Source of the DNA: Pseudomonas jinjuensis
Lineage (GTDB): Bacteria > Pseudomonadota > Gammaproteobacteria > Pseudomonadales > Pseudomonadaceae
Length of the DNA: 64,000 nucleotides
Assembly (NCBI RefSeq): GCF_900103845.1
Contig: NZ_FNIJ01000009.1
Coordinates: 113,927-177,926, forward strand
Direction of reading: 5' to 3'
The notes under the pieces are model-generated. The model was given only the letters and a program-made list of their open reading frames with translations, searched no databases and was not told where the DNA came from. The position numbers and the translations under genes were made by a program. Shown here piece by piece: positions 18,203 through 26,410 of this stretch (position 1 is the stretch's first letter; each line of letters begins with the position of its first letter).

Positions 18203-18577
18203 TCAGGCGCCGACCCGTTCGAAGATTTTCTCGATCTTTTCCTTCAGGACCTGCGCGGTGAAGGGCTTGACCACATAGCCGTTCACCCCGGCCTGGGCCG
18301 CCTCGATGATCTGCTCGCGCTTGGCCTCGGCGGTCACCATCAGCACCGGCAGGTGCTGCAGGCGGGCGTCGGCGCGCACCGTGCGGAGCAGGTCGATGCC
18401 GGTCATGCCGGGCATGTTCCAGTCGGTGATGAGGAAATCGAAGTTGCCGCTCTGCAGCATCGGCAGCGCGCTGGTGCCGTCGTCGGCCTCGGCGGTGTTG
18501 GTGAACCCGAGGTCGCGCAGGAGGTTCTTGATGATGCGCCTCATCGTGGAAAAGTCGTCCACGATGAGAATTTTCAT
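18203..18577 (-). CDS. cheY: Chemotaxis response regulator CheY
   Basis: This 124-residue single receiver domain has all active-site residues: Asp7/Asp8 ([11 protein letters not shown]), phospho-acceptor Asp52 ([13 protein letters not shown]), Thr82 (LMVTAEAK) and Lys104 ([10 protein letters not shown]). CheY-P binds the FliM N-terminus to change flagellar rotation. The start at 18577 gives the standard CheY length. It leads the cheYZAB-motCD-parCP-cheW set. Confidence 0.97.
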   Translation of the reverse strand: MKILIVDDFSTMRRIIKNLLRDLGFTNTAEADDGTSALPMLQSGNFDFLITDWNMPGMTGIDLLRTVRADARLQHLPVLMVTAEAKREQIIEAAQAGVNGYVVKPFTAQVLKEKIEKIFERVGA

Positions 18578-18759
18578 GTTCTTGTCCAAACCCGCCTCCA
18601 TCCATTTCCGGACACGCCCCCGGACGTGTCCCTCGATCTTCGTCGCCCGGCGCGTGCCGGGCCTGTTCGTTCGTTCCGTCGGCGGATTCGCCGGACCGAC
18701 GGAACAGCGGGAGGACAAATCCTCCCGCCGCTATTCGCTGGCCACGCCCCGCCCGTTCG
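18578..18759. other. Non-coding gap between fliA and cheY with two hairpins
   Basis: Two inverted repeats are visible. At about 18674-18705 arms GTTCCGTCGG and CCGACGGAAC face each other. At 18707-18728 arms GCGGGAGGA and TCCTCCCGC flank a CAAA loop. Neither is followed by a T-run on the minus strand. They may attenuate read-through from fliA or stabilise mRNA ends. The cheY promoter should lie here but no clear sigma-28 or sigma-54 match was found. Confidence 0.55.
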
Positions 18760-19506
18760 TCAGGGCGCGCGCCATTCCGCCAGGCGCGCGCGCAAGCGGG
18801 CGGCGCACTGGCTGTGCAGCTGGCAGACCCGCGATTCGCTGACTCCCAGCACCTCGCCGATCTCCTTGAGGTTGAGTTCCTCGTCGTAGTACAGCGCCAG
18901 CACCAGCCGCTCGCGCTCCGGCAGCTTGCTGATGGCATCCGCCAGCGCCGCCTGGAAGCGCTCGTCCTCCAGTCCGTGGGACGGCTCGTTGTCCAGTTGC
19001 GAGCTGTCCTCGCGCATTCCGCCGCCCTGCTCGCCGTCCTGCAGCAGGTCGTCGAAGCTGTACAGCCGGCTGCCCTGGGTGTCGCTGAGGATCGCGTAGT
19101 AATCGTCGAGACTCATATTGAGTTCGGCAGCGACCTCCTGATCTTTAGCGTCACGTCCGGTTCGCGCTTCCACCGTGCGGATCGCATCGCTCACCAGGCG
19201 CGTGTTGCGGTGCACCGAACGCGGCGCCCAGTCGCCCTTGCGCACCTCGTCGAGCATCGCGCCGCGGATGCGGATGCCGGCGTAGGTCTCGAAGCTGGCG
19301 CCCTTGCCGGCGTCGTACTTCTTCGCCGCTTCCAGCAGGCCGATCATCCCGGCCTGCATCAGGTCCTCGACCTGCACGCTGGCCGGCAGGCGGCCGAGCA
19401 GGTGGTAGGCGATACGCTTGACCAGCGGCGCGTGGCGCTGGATCAGCTGCTCCTGGGCGCTCTGCGCCTGGGCCTTGCCGTACATGCGGGCTCCGGCTGT
19501 CATCAT
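18760..19506 (-). CDS. fliA: Flagellar sigma factor FliA (sigma-28)
   Basis: The 248-residue sigma factor shows region 2 (LIQRHAPLVKRIAYHLLGRL, DLMQAGMIGLLEAAKKYD), region 3 and region 4 (LPERERLVLALYYDEELNLK, LGVSESRVCQLHSQ). It directs late flagellar genes such as fliC, whose exact consensus promoter is in this window. The start codons at 19506/19503 overlap the fleN stop (ATGATGA), indicating translational coupling. Confidence 0.96.
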   Translation of the reverse strand: MMTAGARMYGKAQAQSAQEQLIQRHAPLVKRIAYHLLGRLPASVQVEDLMQAGMIGLLEAAKKYDAGKGASFETYAGIRIRGAMLDEVRKGDWAPRSVHRNTRLVSDAIRTVEARTGRDAKDQEVAAELNMSLDDYYAILSDTQGSRLYSFDDLLQDGEQGGGMREDSSQLDNEPSHGLEDERFQAALADAISKLPERERLVLALYYDEELNLKEIGEVLGVSESRVCQLHSQCAARLRARLAEWRAP

Positions 19507-20336
19507 GCGCTGGGTCCTGAACCGGGGCTCTGCACGAGCCGTTCGACGAAGAATTCCAGGTGGCCGCGCGGGTTCGCCGGCAGCGGCCAGCTGTCGACCT
19601 TCTGCGCGATGGCGCGGAACGCCAGCGACGCCTTGCTGCGCGGGAACGCCTCGTACACCGCGCGCTGCTTCTGCACCGCCTTGCGCACCATCTCGTCGTA
19701 GGGAATGGCGCCGACGTACTGCAGCGCCACGTCGAGGAAGCGGTCGGTGACCTTGGTCAGCTTGGCGAACAGGTTGCGGCCCTCCTGCGGGCTGTGGGCC
19801 ATGTTCGCCAGCACGCGGAAGCGGGTCATGCCGTAGTCGCGGTTGAGCAGCTTGATCAGCGCGTAGGCGTCGGTGATCGAGGTCGGCTCGTCGCACACCA
19901 CCAGCAGCACCTCCTGCGCGGCGCGGACGAAGCTGATCACCGAGTCGCCGATGCCGGCGGCGGTGTCCACCACCAGCACGTCGACGTTCTCGCTGATGTC
20001 GCTGAAGGCCTGGATCAGGCCGGCGTGCTGCATGGGCGTCAGGTGCACCATGCTCTGCGTGCCGGACGCCGCCGGCACGATGCGGATGCCGCCCGGCCCC
20101 TGCAGCAGCACGTCGCGCAGCTCGCACTCGCCTTCGATGACGTCGGCCAGCGTGTGCTGCGGCGTCAGGCCGAGCAGGACGTCGACGTTGGCCAGGCCGA
20201 GGTCGGCGTCCAGCAGCAGGACGCGCCGGCCCAGTTCGGCCAGCGCCAGGGACAGGTTCACCGACACGTTGGTCTTGCCGACGCCACCCTTGCCACCGGT
20301 GACTGCGATTACCTGAACGGGATGCATGCTACCCAT
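19503..20336 (-). CDS. fleN: Flagellar number regulator FleN (FlhG-type ATPase)
   Basis: FleN is a MinD-like ATPase that antagonises FleQ and limits polar flagella to one. The 277-residue product has the deviant Walker A TGGKGGVGKTNVSVNLS, VLLLDADLGLANVDVLLGL, and VDTAAGIGDSVISFV. It lies between flhF and fliA as in all polar-flagellated pseudomonads. Confidence 0.96.
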   Translation of the reverse strand: MGSMHPVQVIAVTGGKGGVGKTNVSVNLSLALAELGRRVLLLDADLGLANVDVLLGLTPQHTLADVIEGECELRDVLLQGPGGIRIVPAASGTQSMVHLTPMQHAGLIQAFSDISENVDVLVVDTAAGIGDSVISFVRAAQEVLLVVCDEPTSITDAYALIKLLNRDYGMTRFRVLANMAHSPQEGRNLFAKLTKVTDRFLDVALQYVGAIPYDEMVRKAVQKQRAVYEAFPRSKASLAFRAIAQKVDSWPLPANPRGHLEFFVERLVQSPGSGPSA

Positions 20337-20442
20337 ATGTCTTACCTTGTCTGGTCATTCGCGGATCTGTCTTCCAGGCATCCGCATCGTCCGGCCAACC
20401 CTGGCCACCCGGCCCGCACCTGGCGGGCCCTCTTCGAAATCT

Positions 20443-21708
20443 TCAGCCGGCGCGCCGCACCAGCCCGGAGAACACCCCGGCCATGGTGTCCTCGCAGGGC
20501 TCCTCGGCCGTCTGCAGGCTCACCGCGCGGCTGACCAGCTGGTGGCTGCGCGCCACCTGCAGGTCGTCCGGAATCCTCGGCCCGTCGGCCAGGTAGGCCA
20601 CCGGCAGGCGCTGGCTGATCGCCAGGGCCAGCGAGTCGCCGAGATTACCCGCTTCGTCCAGCTTGGTCAGGATGCAACCGGCCAGCCCGCATTCGCGGTA
20701 GGCATGCCAGGCGGACTTCAGCACCTGGCTCTGGCTGGTCGTCGCCAGCACCAGGTAGTTGCGCACCCTGAGGCTCTGCGCGGCCAGCGCACCGAGCTGC
20801 ATGCGCAGCGCCGGATCGCTGGCGGTCAGGCCGGCGGTGTCGATCAGCACCAGGCGCTTGCGCGCCAGCGGGGCCAGGGCCTGGACCAGCGACTGGCCGG
20901 GATCGACCAGTGTCACCGAGACGTCGAGGATGCGCCCGAGGGTCTTGATCTGCTCCTGCGCGCCGAGACGGTAGCTGTCCATGCTCACCAGCGCCAGGCT
21001 CTGCGCGCCGTACTTCAGCACGTAGCTGGCGGCCAGCTTGGCCAGGGTGGTGGTCTTGCCCATGCCGGCCGGACCGACCAGCGCGACCACCCCGCCCTGC
21101 TCCAGCAGGTCGTCTTCCGGGGTTTCCACCGCGCGCGCCAGGTGCGCCAGCAGCATGCGCCAGGCCTGCTTCGGGTCGGCGATGCCGGCCACCTGTTCCA
21201 GCAGCTGGCGGCTCAGGTCCGCCGGCAGGCCCATGCGCTGCAGGCGGCGCCAGAGGTTGGCCTGCCTCGGCCGCTGCTGCTGCATCTGGCCCCAGGCGAT
21301 GGAGCCGAGCTGCACTTCGATCAGTTCGCGCAGGCCGTTGAGTTCGTTGCGCATGGCTTCCAGCGTCTGCTCGCCACCGGCTGCCGGTGCGGCGAGCGGA
21401 GCCGGCATCGCCTCGGGCTGCGCGCCGTACAATTGACGGTCCTTCGCCGGGGCCTCGACCTTGCGGGTCGGTGCCTCCAGCTCGGCCCGAGCCTCGGCTA
21501 TGCGCGCCTGGGTCTTGCGCAGCTCGCTTTCCAGCGCGGGATTCGGCCGGCTCGGCGCCGCCGGCGGCTGGTAGTCCAGCGCCGCGGTCAGCTCGACGCC
21601 GCCGGCAACCCGGCGGTTGCCGATGATCGCGGCATCCGCGCCCAGCTCGTCACGAACCAGTTTCATGGCCTGACGCATATCGGCGGCGAAGAAGCGTTTT
21701 ACCTGCAT
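20443..21708 (-). CDS. flhF: Polar flagellum SRP-type GTPase FlhF
   Basis: FlhF places the flagellum at the cell pole. The 421-residue protein has the FlhF start MQVKRFFAADMRQAMKLVRD, a variable linker (residues about 70-130) and a C-terminal SRP54-type NG GTPase with P-loop VGPAGMGKTTTLAKLAASY, SMDSYRLGAQEQ, DTAGL and LTKLDEAG. It is downstream of flhA by 26 nt and followed by fleN. Confidence 0.96.
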   Translation of the reverse strand: MQVKRFFAADMRQAMKLVRDELGADAAIIGNRRVAGGVELTAALDYQPPAAPSRPNPALESELRKTQARIAEARAELEAPTRKVEAPAKDRQLYGAQPEAMPAPLAAPAAGGEQTLEAMRNELNGLRELIEVQLGSIAWGQMQQQRPRQANLWRRLQRMGLPADLSRQLLEQVAGIADPKQAWRMLLAHLARAVETPEDDLLEQGGVVALVGPAGMGKTTTLAKLAASYVLKYGAQSLALVSMDSYRLGAQEQIKTLGRILDVSVTLVDPGQSLVQALAPLARKRLVLIDTAGLTASDPALRMQLGALAAQSLRVRNYLVLATTSQSQVLKSAWHAYRECGLAGCILTKLDEAGNLGDSLALAISQRLPVAYLADGPRIPDDLQVARSHQLVSRAVSLQTAEEPCEDTMAGVFSGLVRRAG

Positions 21709-21734
21709 GACCCGTCCCTTTAATTCTGTGCCGC

Positions 21735-23858
21735 TTAGTTCTGGCCAACGGTGGCGACGATGGTGACCTGCTTGTTGTCCGGTATTTCCTGGTAGGCCAG
21801 CACGTGCATGCCCGGCACCGCCATCCGCCCGAAGCGCGACATCATCGCGCGGATGGGGCCTGCCACCAGGAGGATCGCCGGCTTGCCGAGCATTTCCTGG
21901 CGCTGCGCCGACTCGACCAGCGAGCGTTGCAGCTTCTCGGCCATGCCCGGCTCCAGCAACATGCCGTCTTCCGAACCCTGTCCGGCCTTCTGCAGGCTAT
22001 TCAGCAAGATCTGTTCCAACCTCGGTTCGAGGGTGATCACAGGCAGCTCCGGCTCAAGCCCCACAACGCTTTGCACGATTGCGCGGGCCAGCGAGACCCG
22101 CACCGCCGCGACCATGGCGGCGGGATCTTGACTCCTGGCGGCGGTGTTGGCGATGGCCTCGGCGATGGTGCGGATGTCGCGCACCGGCACCTGCTCCTGC
22201 AGCAGCGCCTGCAGCACCTTGAGCAGGGTCGACAGGGAAACCAGCCCGGGCACCAGCTCCTCGGCCAGCTTCGGCGAACTCTTCGCCAGCAGTTGCAGCA
22301 GTTGCTGGACTTCCTCGTGGCCGAGCAGCTCGTGGGCGTGCTTGCTCAGCACCTGGCTGAGGTGGGTGGCGACCACGGTGCTGGCGTCGACCACGGTGTA
22401 GCCCAGCGATTGCGCCTGGTCGCGCTGGCCGGCGTCGATCCACACCGCCTCCAGGCCGAACGCCGGGTCCTTGCCGGCGATGCCGTTGAGCGTGCCGAAC
22501 ACCTGGCCGGGGTTGATCGCCAGTTCGCGGTCCGGATAGATCTCCGCCTCGGCCACGCTGACGCCCATCAGCGTCAGGCGGTAGGAGTTGGGCAGCAGGT
22601 CGAGGTTGTCGCGGATGTGCACCGACGGCATGAGGAAACCGAGGTCCTGGGACAGCTTCTTGCGCACGCCCTTGATCCGCGCCAGCAGCTGCCCGCCCTG
22701 GTTGCGGTCCACCAGCGGGATCAGCCGGTAGCCGACTTCCAGGCCGACCATGTCCACCGGGGTGACGTCGTCCCAGCCCAGCTCCTTCACTTCCTGGGCG
22801 CGCTGCGCCGGCAACTGGTCCTGCTGCTGGCGGGTTTCCTGCTCCACCTGCACGGCAGCCTGCTGCTGGCGCTTCCAGATCAGCCAGGCGCCGCCGGCGG
22901 CCAGCGCGCCGAGGCCGACGAAGGACACGTGCGGCATGCCCGGCACCAGGCCCATGGCGATGAGGATCGCGGCGGAAATCGCCAGCGCCTTGGGCGAGGC
23001 GAACATCTGCCGGTTGACCTGCTGGCCCATGTCCTCGGAACTGGACACGCGGGTCACCATGATCGCCGCGGCAGTGGACAGCAGCAGCGACGGCAGCTGC
23101 GCCACCAGGCCGTCGCCGATGGTCAGCAGCGCGTAGACCTTGCCCGCCTCGGCGAACGGCATGCCGTGCTGGGCCATGCCGATGGCGACACCGCCGAGCA
23201 GGTTGATGAAGAGGATCAGCAGGCCGGCCACGGCGTCGCCGCGGACGAACTTGCTGGCACCGTCCATGGAGCCGTAGAAGTCGGCCTCCTGGGCCACCTC
23301 GCTGCGGCGCTTCTTGGCTTCCGCCTGCTCGATCAGGCCGGCGTTGAGGTCGGCATCGATGGCCATCTGCTTGCCGGGCATGGCGTCGAGGGTGAAGCGC
23401 GCGCTGACTTCCGAGATCCGCCCGGCACCCTTGGTGACCACCACGAAGTTGATGATCATGAGGATCGCGAACACCACCACGCCGACCACGTAGTTGCCGC
23501 CGATCACCACCTCGCCGAACGCCTGGATCACCTTGCCCGCCGCGGCGTGGCCGTCGTGGCCGTGGAGCAGCACCACGCGCGTCGAGGCGACGTTCAGCGC
23601 CAGGCGCAGCAGCGTGGCGACCAGCAGGATGGTCGGGAACACGGCGAAATCCAGCGGCCGCAGCGCGTACACGCAGACCAGCAGGACGACGATGGACAGG
23701 GCGATGTTGAAGGTGAACAGCACGTCCAGCAGGAACGGCGGGATCGGCAGGGTCATCATGGCGAGCATCGCCAGCAGCAGCAGCGGCACCCCGAGACTGC
23801 CCCGGCCCAGCCCTGCCAGATTGCTGCGCATCTGCCCGATCAGTTGCGTGCGGTCCAC
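21735..23858 (-). CDS. flhA: Flagellar type III export gate protein FlhA
   Basis: FlhA is the nonameric export-gate subunit. The 707-residue protein has eight predicted membrane helices in the first about 330 residues, the cytoplasmic loop FVVTKGAGRISEVSARFTLD typical of FlhA/InvA, and a soluble C-terminal domain of about 350 residues. It heads the flhAF-fleN-fliA set. Upstream sequence is interrupted by a repeat-bounded insertion, see 23940-24861. Confidence 0.97.
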   Translation of the reverse strand: MDRTQLIGQMRSNLAGLGRGSLGVPLLLLAMLAMMTLPIPPFLLDVLFTFNIALSIVVLLVCVYALRPLDFAVFPTILLVATLLRLALNVASTRVVLLHGHDGHAAAGKVIQAFGEVVIGGNYVVGVVVFAILMIINFVVVTKGAGRISEVSARFTLDAMPGKQMAIDADLNAGLIEQAEAKKRRSEVAQEADFYGSMDGASKFVRGDAVAGLLILFINLLGGVAIGMAQHGMPFAEAGKVYALLTIGDGLVAQLPSLLLSTAAAIMVTRVSSSEDMGQQVNRQMFASPKALAISAAILIAMGLVPGMPHVSFVGLGALAAGGAWLIWKRQQQAAVQVEQETRQQQDQLPAQRAQEVKELGWDDVTPVDMVGLEVGYRLIPLVDRNQGGQLLARIKGVRKKLSQDLGFLMPSVHIRDNLDLLPNSYRLTLMGVSVAEAEIYPDRELAINPGQVFGTLNGIAGKDPAFGLEAVWIDAGQRDQAQSLGYTVVDASTVVATHLSQVLSKHAHELLGHEEVQQLLQLLAKSSPKLAEELVPGLVSLSTLLKVLQALLQEQVPVRDIRTIAEAIANTAARSQDPAAMVAAVRVSLARAIVQSVVGLEPELPVITLEPRLEQILLNSLQKAGQGSEDGMLLEPGMAEKLQRSLVESAQRQEMLGKPAILLVAGPIRAMMSRFGRMAVPGMHVLAYQEIPDNKQVTIVATVGQN

Positions 23859-23939
23859 CTTGACTCCCTGCTACCCAGGCGGACGAAAAAGCCCGCGAGA
23901 TCAAAATCTTGACGCCGAATTGGCGCTGGGAGGGGGAAG

Positions 23940-23956
23940 TGCAGGAAGTGGGCCAA
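23940..23956 (-). promoter_or_regulatory. Possible sigma-54 promoter of flhA
   Basis: Read on the minus strand this is TTGGCCCACTTCCTGCA, with GG and GC ten bases apart as sigma-54 needs, but with a weaker -12 box (CTGC). It lies about 85 nt upstream of the flhA start. Its -24 half is the beginning of a 46-bp sequence that recurs at 24816-24861, where the -12 half is missing. Confidence 0.35.
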
Positions 23957-23995
23957 CTTGGATAGGCGCGAACGCGATGGGCGGCTCAACAGCAG
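23950..23995 (+). repeat. 46-bp direct repeat, copy 1 (flhA-proximal)
   Basis: This copy begins GGGCCAACTTGGATAGGCGC and ends CTCAACAGCAG. It matches 24816-24861 at about 43 of 46 positions in the same orientation. The pair brackets the GIY-YIG-like nuclease gene, and weaker similarity continues for about 25 bases beyond. Confidence 0.85.
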
Positions 23996-24142
23996 ATGGT
24001 CGGCAGGCAGAGCGTTGCCCCCTAGCGCCGTTCGAAGATGTCTACGAAATCAGGGTCGATTCACTTCGCGAGTGGTGCTTCGGCACCTACTTCATGGGAT
24101 ACGATGATTTGCAACTGGACGATCCTCACCGGAGTAATGACC

Positions 24143-24709
24143 ATGTCCCATGGGTATCTTTACTTGCTGGTCCACAGTGACGGCGATGTGTTCAAGGTTG
24201 GTATCAGCACGGAGCCTACCAGCCGTCTCTACAAACACACCCGCCAAGACTTTGTTGTCGCTGAGGGGACGCTCTACAAGCTGCCGAATATCGACGCCGC
24301 CCGTCACATCGAGTTGCTAATTCTGCGCTCGCTACCAAGCGCACGCGGCAAGGGTGCGAGTCGTATCACTGATGGCCATACGGAATGTTTTCGTATTGGC
24401 TACCTACGCTTAGTGAGAAACCTCCTTTACGCTGCGCTGGAGTCACCGTTGGGTGAGGGCTATCAGGTGTGCGATATCGAAGGCCACAGCAAAGTCCCGT
24501 CCAGAATGAATGGTTGGGACATTCCGGAGGTGCGAGCAGCACGCTTGGATAGTCCCCAATGCAGGGTCAATGGCGTGACATACAAGAGCTTCCGAAATGC
24601 GTGGATTGAACTATTCGGCGAAGCAACCCCAGGTCGCAAAACTGCGCGGATTAAGTGGAAGGAGGCTGGTCAGTTGGAGATTCGTGGTCTGTTGTTCGAA
24701 AGGGTCTAA
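24143..24709 (+). CDS. GIY-YIG / T5orf172-like nuclease-fold protein
   Basis: The 188-residue product starts MSHGYLYLLVHSDGDVFKVG, resembling the GIY-YIG fold start with strands GYLYLL and FKVGIS followed by RLYKHTRQDF. An Arg/His-containing helix follows (AARHIELLILRSLPSARGKG). A DNA- or RNA-processing role is inferred only. I use ATG 24143, with GGAG eight bases upstream; ATG 24137 is too close to it. Codon use is plainly less GC-biased than in the flagellar genes and it runs opposite to them. It lies between 46-bp direct repeats, suggesting insertion. Confidence 0.6.
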   Translation: MSHGYLYLLVHSDGDVFKVGISTEPTSRLYKHTRQDFVVAEGTLYKLPNIDAARHIELLILRSLPSARGKGASRITDGHTECFRIGYLRLVRNLLYAALESPLGEGYQVCDIEGHSKVPSRMNGWDIPEVRAARLDSPQCRVNGVTYKSFRNAWIELFGEATPGRKTARIKWKEAGQLEIRGLLFERV

Positions 24710-24734
24710 AGAAGCCCTGCAAGCGAAAAGGAGC

Positions 24735-24792
24735 AAAAGGGGCAGATTTATTTTCCTACTCTAGTAGTAGAAAGATAAATTTGTCCCTTTTT
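24735..24792. repeat. Long imperfect palindrome, likely terminator or mobile-element end
   Basis: The left arm starts AAAAGGGGCAGATTTATTTT at 24735 and the right arm GAAAGATAAATTTGTCCCTT starts at 24770; the centre CTACTCTAGTAG is itself palindromic. The plus strand continues into CCCTTTTTCG, so it could terminate the nuclease transcript. The GGGGCAGATTTATTTT-type sequence is reminiscent of repeats seen near transposases. It sits 25 nt after the nuclease stop. Confidence 0.7.
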
Positions 24793-24815
24793 CGTGTCCT
24801 TGGAGGGGAAGGCAT

Positions 24816-24861
24816 GGGCCAACTTGGATCGGCGCGAAAGTGATGGGCGGCTCAACAGCAG
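24816..24861 (+). repeat. 46-bp direct repeat, copy 2 (distal)
   Basis: Same orientation as 23950-23995 with three visible mismatches. The distance between copies is 866 bp and encloses only the nuclease gene and the palindrome. Confidence 0.85.
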
Positions 24862-24925
24862 GCAGGCATGAGGGTGGGCAGACAGAGCTAACGAAACTGA
24901 ACAAATCCTTCCTCTTTTCTCACTT

Positions 24926-25303
24926 TCAACTCTCGATATAGCTGGCCAATCGTATTACATCGCTCACTTTTTCTAGCCTGACAGTGAACTCGCCAGCGTT
25001 GGTTTGCCTTGCGCTCGAAAGTTGACCCAGGATTTCATCCCTTGAGTACTTTGGGAGTCGCAGGCAAGGCTTCCTGAAGTAGAACAGCAGCCACTTCTGG
25101 TTAGGGATAAATGCAAAATCCCAATCATTACCGCGCAAGAATCGAAAATCCTTGATGTGCCCATGCGAGGCAGGGAAGAAGTCATAGCCTCTCAGAGTTG
25201 ATGCCCATCCAACCATGAACAAGAACGCGCGCTTAGCTTCCGGGCTACGCACGATCTCGTAATACTCTTGGTAAAGCCCACTGTTCTCTGCTCCACGAAT
25301 CAT
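24926..25303 (-). CDS. Small protein of unknown function
   Basis: The 125-residue product (MIRGAENSGLYQEYYEIVRS at the start, aromatic-rich middle NDWDFAFIPNQKWLLFYFRK) has no signal peptide or membrane helix and no motif I recognise. A good ribosome-binding site, GAGGTGA, precedes the ATG. The region is AT-richer than the flagellar genes, in keeping with the accessory island between flhA and flhB. It may be real; function unknown. Confidence 0.55.
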   Translation of the reverse strand: MIRGAENSGLYQEYYEIVRSPEAKRAFLFMVGWASTLRGYDFFPASHGHIKDFRFLRGNDWDFAFIPNQKWLLFYFRKPCLRLPKYSRDEILGQLSSARQTNAGEFTVRLEKVSDVIRLASYIES

Positions 25304-25632
25304 CTCGTCACCTCACGTTCCTGGAAAGCGACAAGTATGGTCTGCGAAAACGGGGGCATATTCAGTTTCTTGCTGGACTCCCCCAAACCTGGCTCTGGTC
25401 CTGGCTGGCTGCAAACTGCCGCGAACGGCTACAACTGGCCAGCCAGTACGGAGCGGCTGTTATCGTCCCCAGTAGGCAGTCCGTATTCCGCAAAATGGAT
25501 CATGGTGGAAAACGCTTCGCGGTTTTCCACCCTACCCGGCTGCGCCCACCTGGCTATTCGTTTTCGCTGGGGACCGCTCGGGACTGAGGTACCATGCTGC
25601 GCCGAAACCTCCGTCGAATCCCTTGGCCGCTT
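25304..25632. other. Intergenic stretch with one REP palindrome
   Basis: About 330 nt between the divergent unknown gene and the methyltransferase. Apart from the REP-type hairpin at 25504-25535 I see no gene, RNA or clear promoter. Confidence 0.5.
25504..25535. repeat. REP palindrome (GTAGGGTGGA family)
   Basis: On the minus strand it reads GTAGGGTGGAAAACCGCGAA and on into CGTTTTCCACC, a hairpin. The same family flanks the transposase at 33452-33991. Confidence 0.8.
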
Positions 25633-26376
25633 ATGTCCTCCAATGCGCTGTACACCGACCTGTCCACTTACTACGACCTGATGTGCGCCGACATCGACTA
25701 CCGGGCGCAGAGCCACAGCGTGCGCCGGCTGCACCAGTTGTTCGGCAATCAGGGGCGCAGGCACCTGGATCTCGGCTGTGGCACCGGGCCGCACGTGCGC
25801 CATTTCCTCGACTTCGGCTACCGCAGTGCCGGCCTGGACATCAATCAGCCGATGCTGGATATCGCCCAGCTGCGCTGCCCCGAGGCGCAGTTCAGCCGGC
25901 AGGACATGGCGAGCTTCCGGGTGGACGAGCCAGTGGATCTGATCACCTGCTTCCTCTACTCGATCCACTACAACGCCGGGCTGGAGCAGTTGCGCGCGTG
26001 CCTGGCCAGCGTGCACGGGGCGCTCGAGGATAACGGTGTGTTCTGCTTCAACGCGGTGGACAAGCGGCAGATCGACAACCGCTCATTCGTGCGCCATAGC
26101 GTGGAGCACGAGGGCAGCCACTTCACCTTTGGTTCCGGCTGGTACTACAGCGGCGAGGGCGAGCGGCAGGCGCTGCGCCTCAGTATCGAGAAGACCACGG
26201 CGGGGGTGACCCAGGTCTGGGAGGACGAACATGCCATGGTCGCCCTGAGTTTCACCGAGCTGCAGCAGCTGTTGCAGCCGCACTTCGAGGTGCAGGTCTT
26301 CGAGCATGACTACGAACGCATCACTCCCTGGGGCGGAACGTCCGGGAATGCATTGTTTGTCTGCGTGAAGCGCTAG
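25633..26376 (+). CDS. Class I SAM-dependent methyltransferase
   Basis: The 247-residue protein has the Rossmann-fold SAM-binding motif HLDLGCGTGPHVRHFLDFGY, the acidic residue of motif II (AGLDINQPMLDIA), and motif IV (VDLITCFLYSIHY). The substrate is unknown. I start at ATG 25633 (MSSNALYTDLSTYYDLMCAD), the likely family start; an upstream ATG at 25594 has GAGG close by and would add 13 residues. It lies in the accessory stretch between flhA and flhB, oriented opposite to them. Confidence 0.8.
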   Translation: MSSNALYTDLSTYYDLMCADIDYRAQSHSVRRLHQLFGNQGRRHLDLGCGTGPHVRHFLDFGYRSAGLDINQPMLDIAQLRCPEAQFSRQDMASFRVDEPVDLITCFLYSIHYNAGLEQLRACLASVHGALEDNGVFCFNAVDKRQIDNRSFVRHSVEHEGSHFTFGSGWYYSGEGERQALRLSIEKTTAGVTQVWEDEHAMVALSFTELQQLLQPHFEVQVFEHDYERITPWGGTSGNALFVCVKR

Positions 26377-26410
26377 GAACCTGCCGAGCGCTTTTCCACC
26401 CTGCCCGGCC

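Noticed and set aside
18674-18728. Rho-independent terminator after fliA
   Set aside because: Two hairpins are present but neither is followed by a T-run on the transcribed strand, so they are reported only as hairpins.
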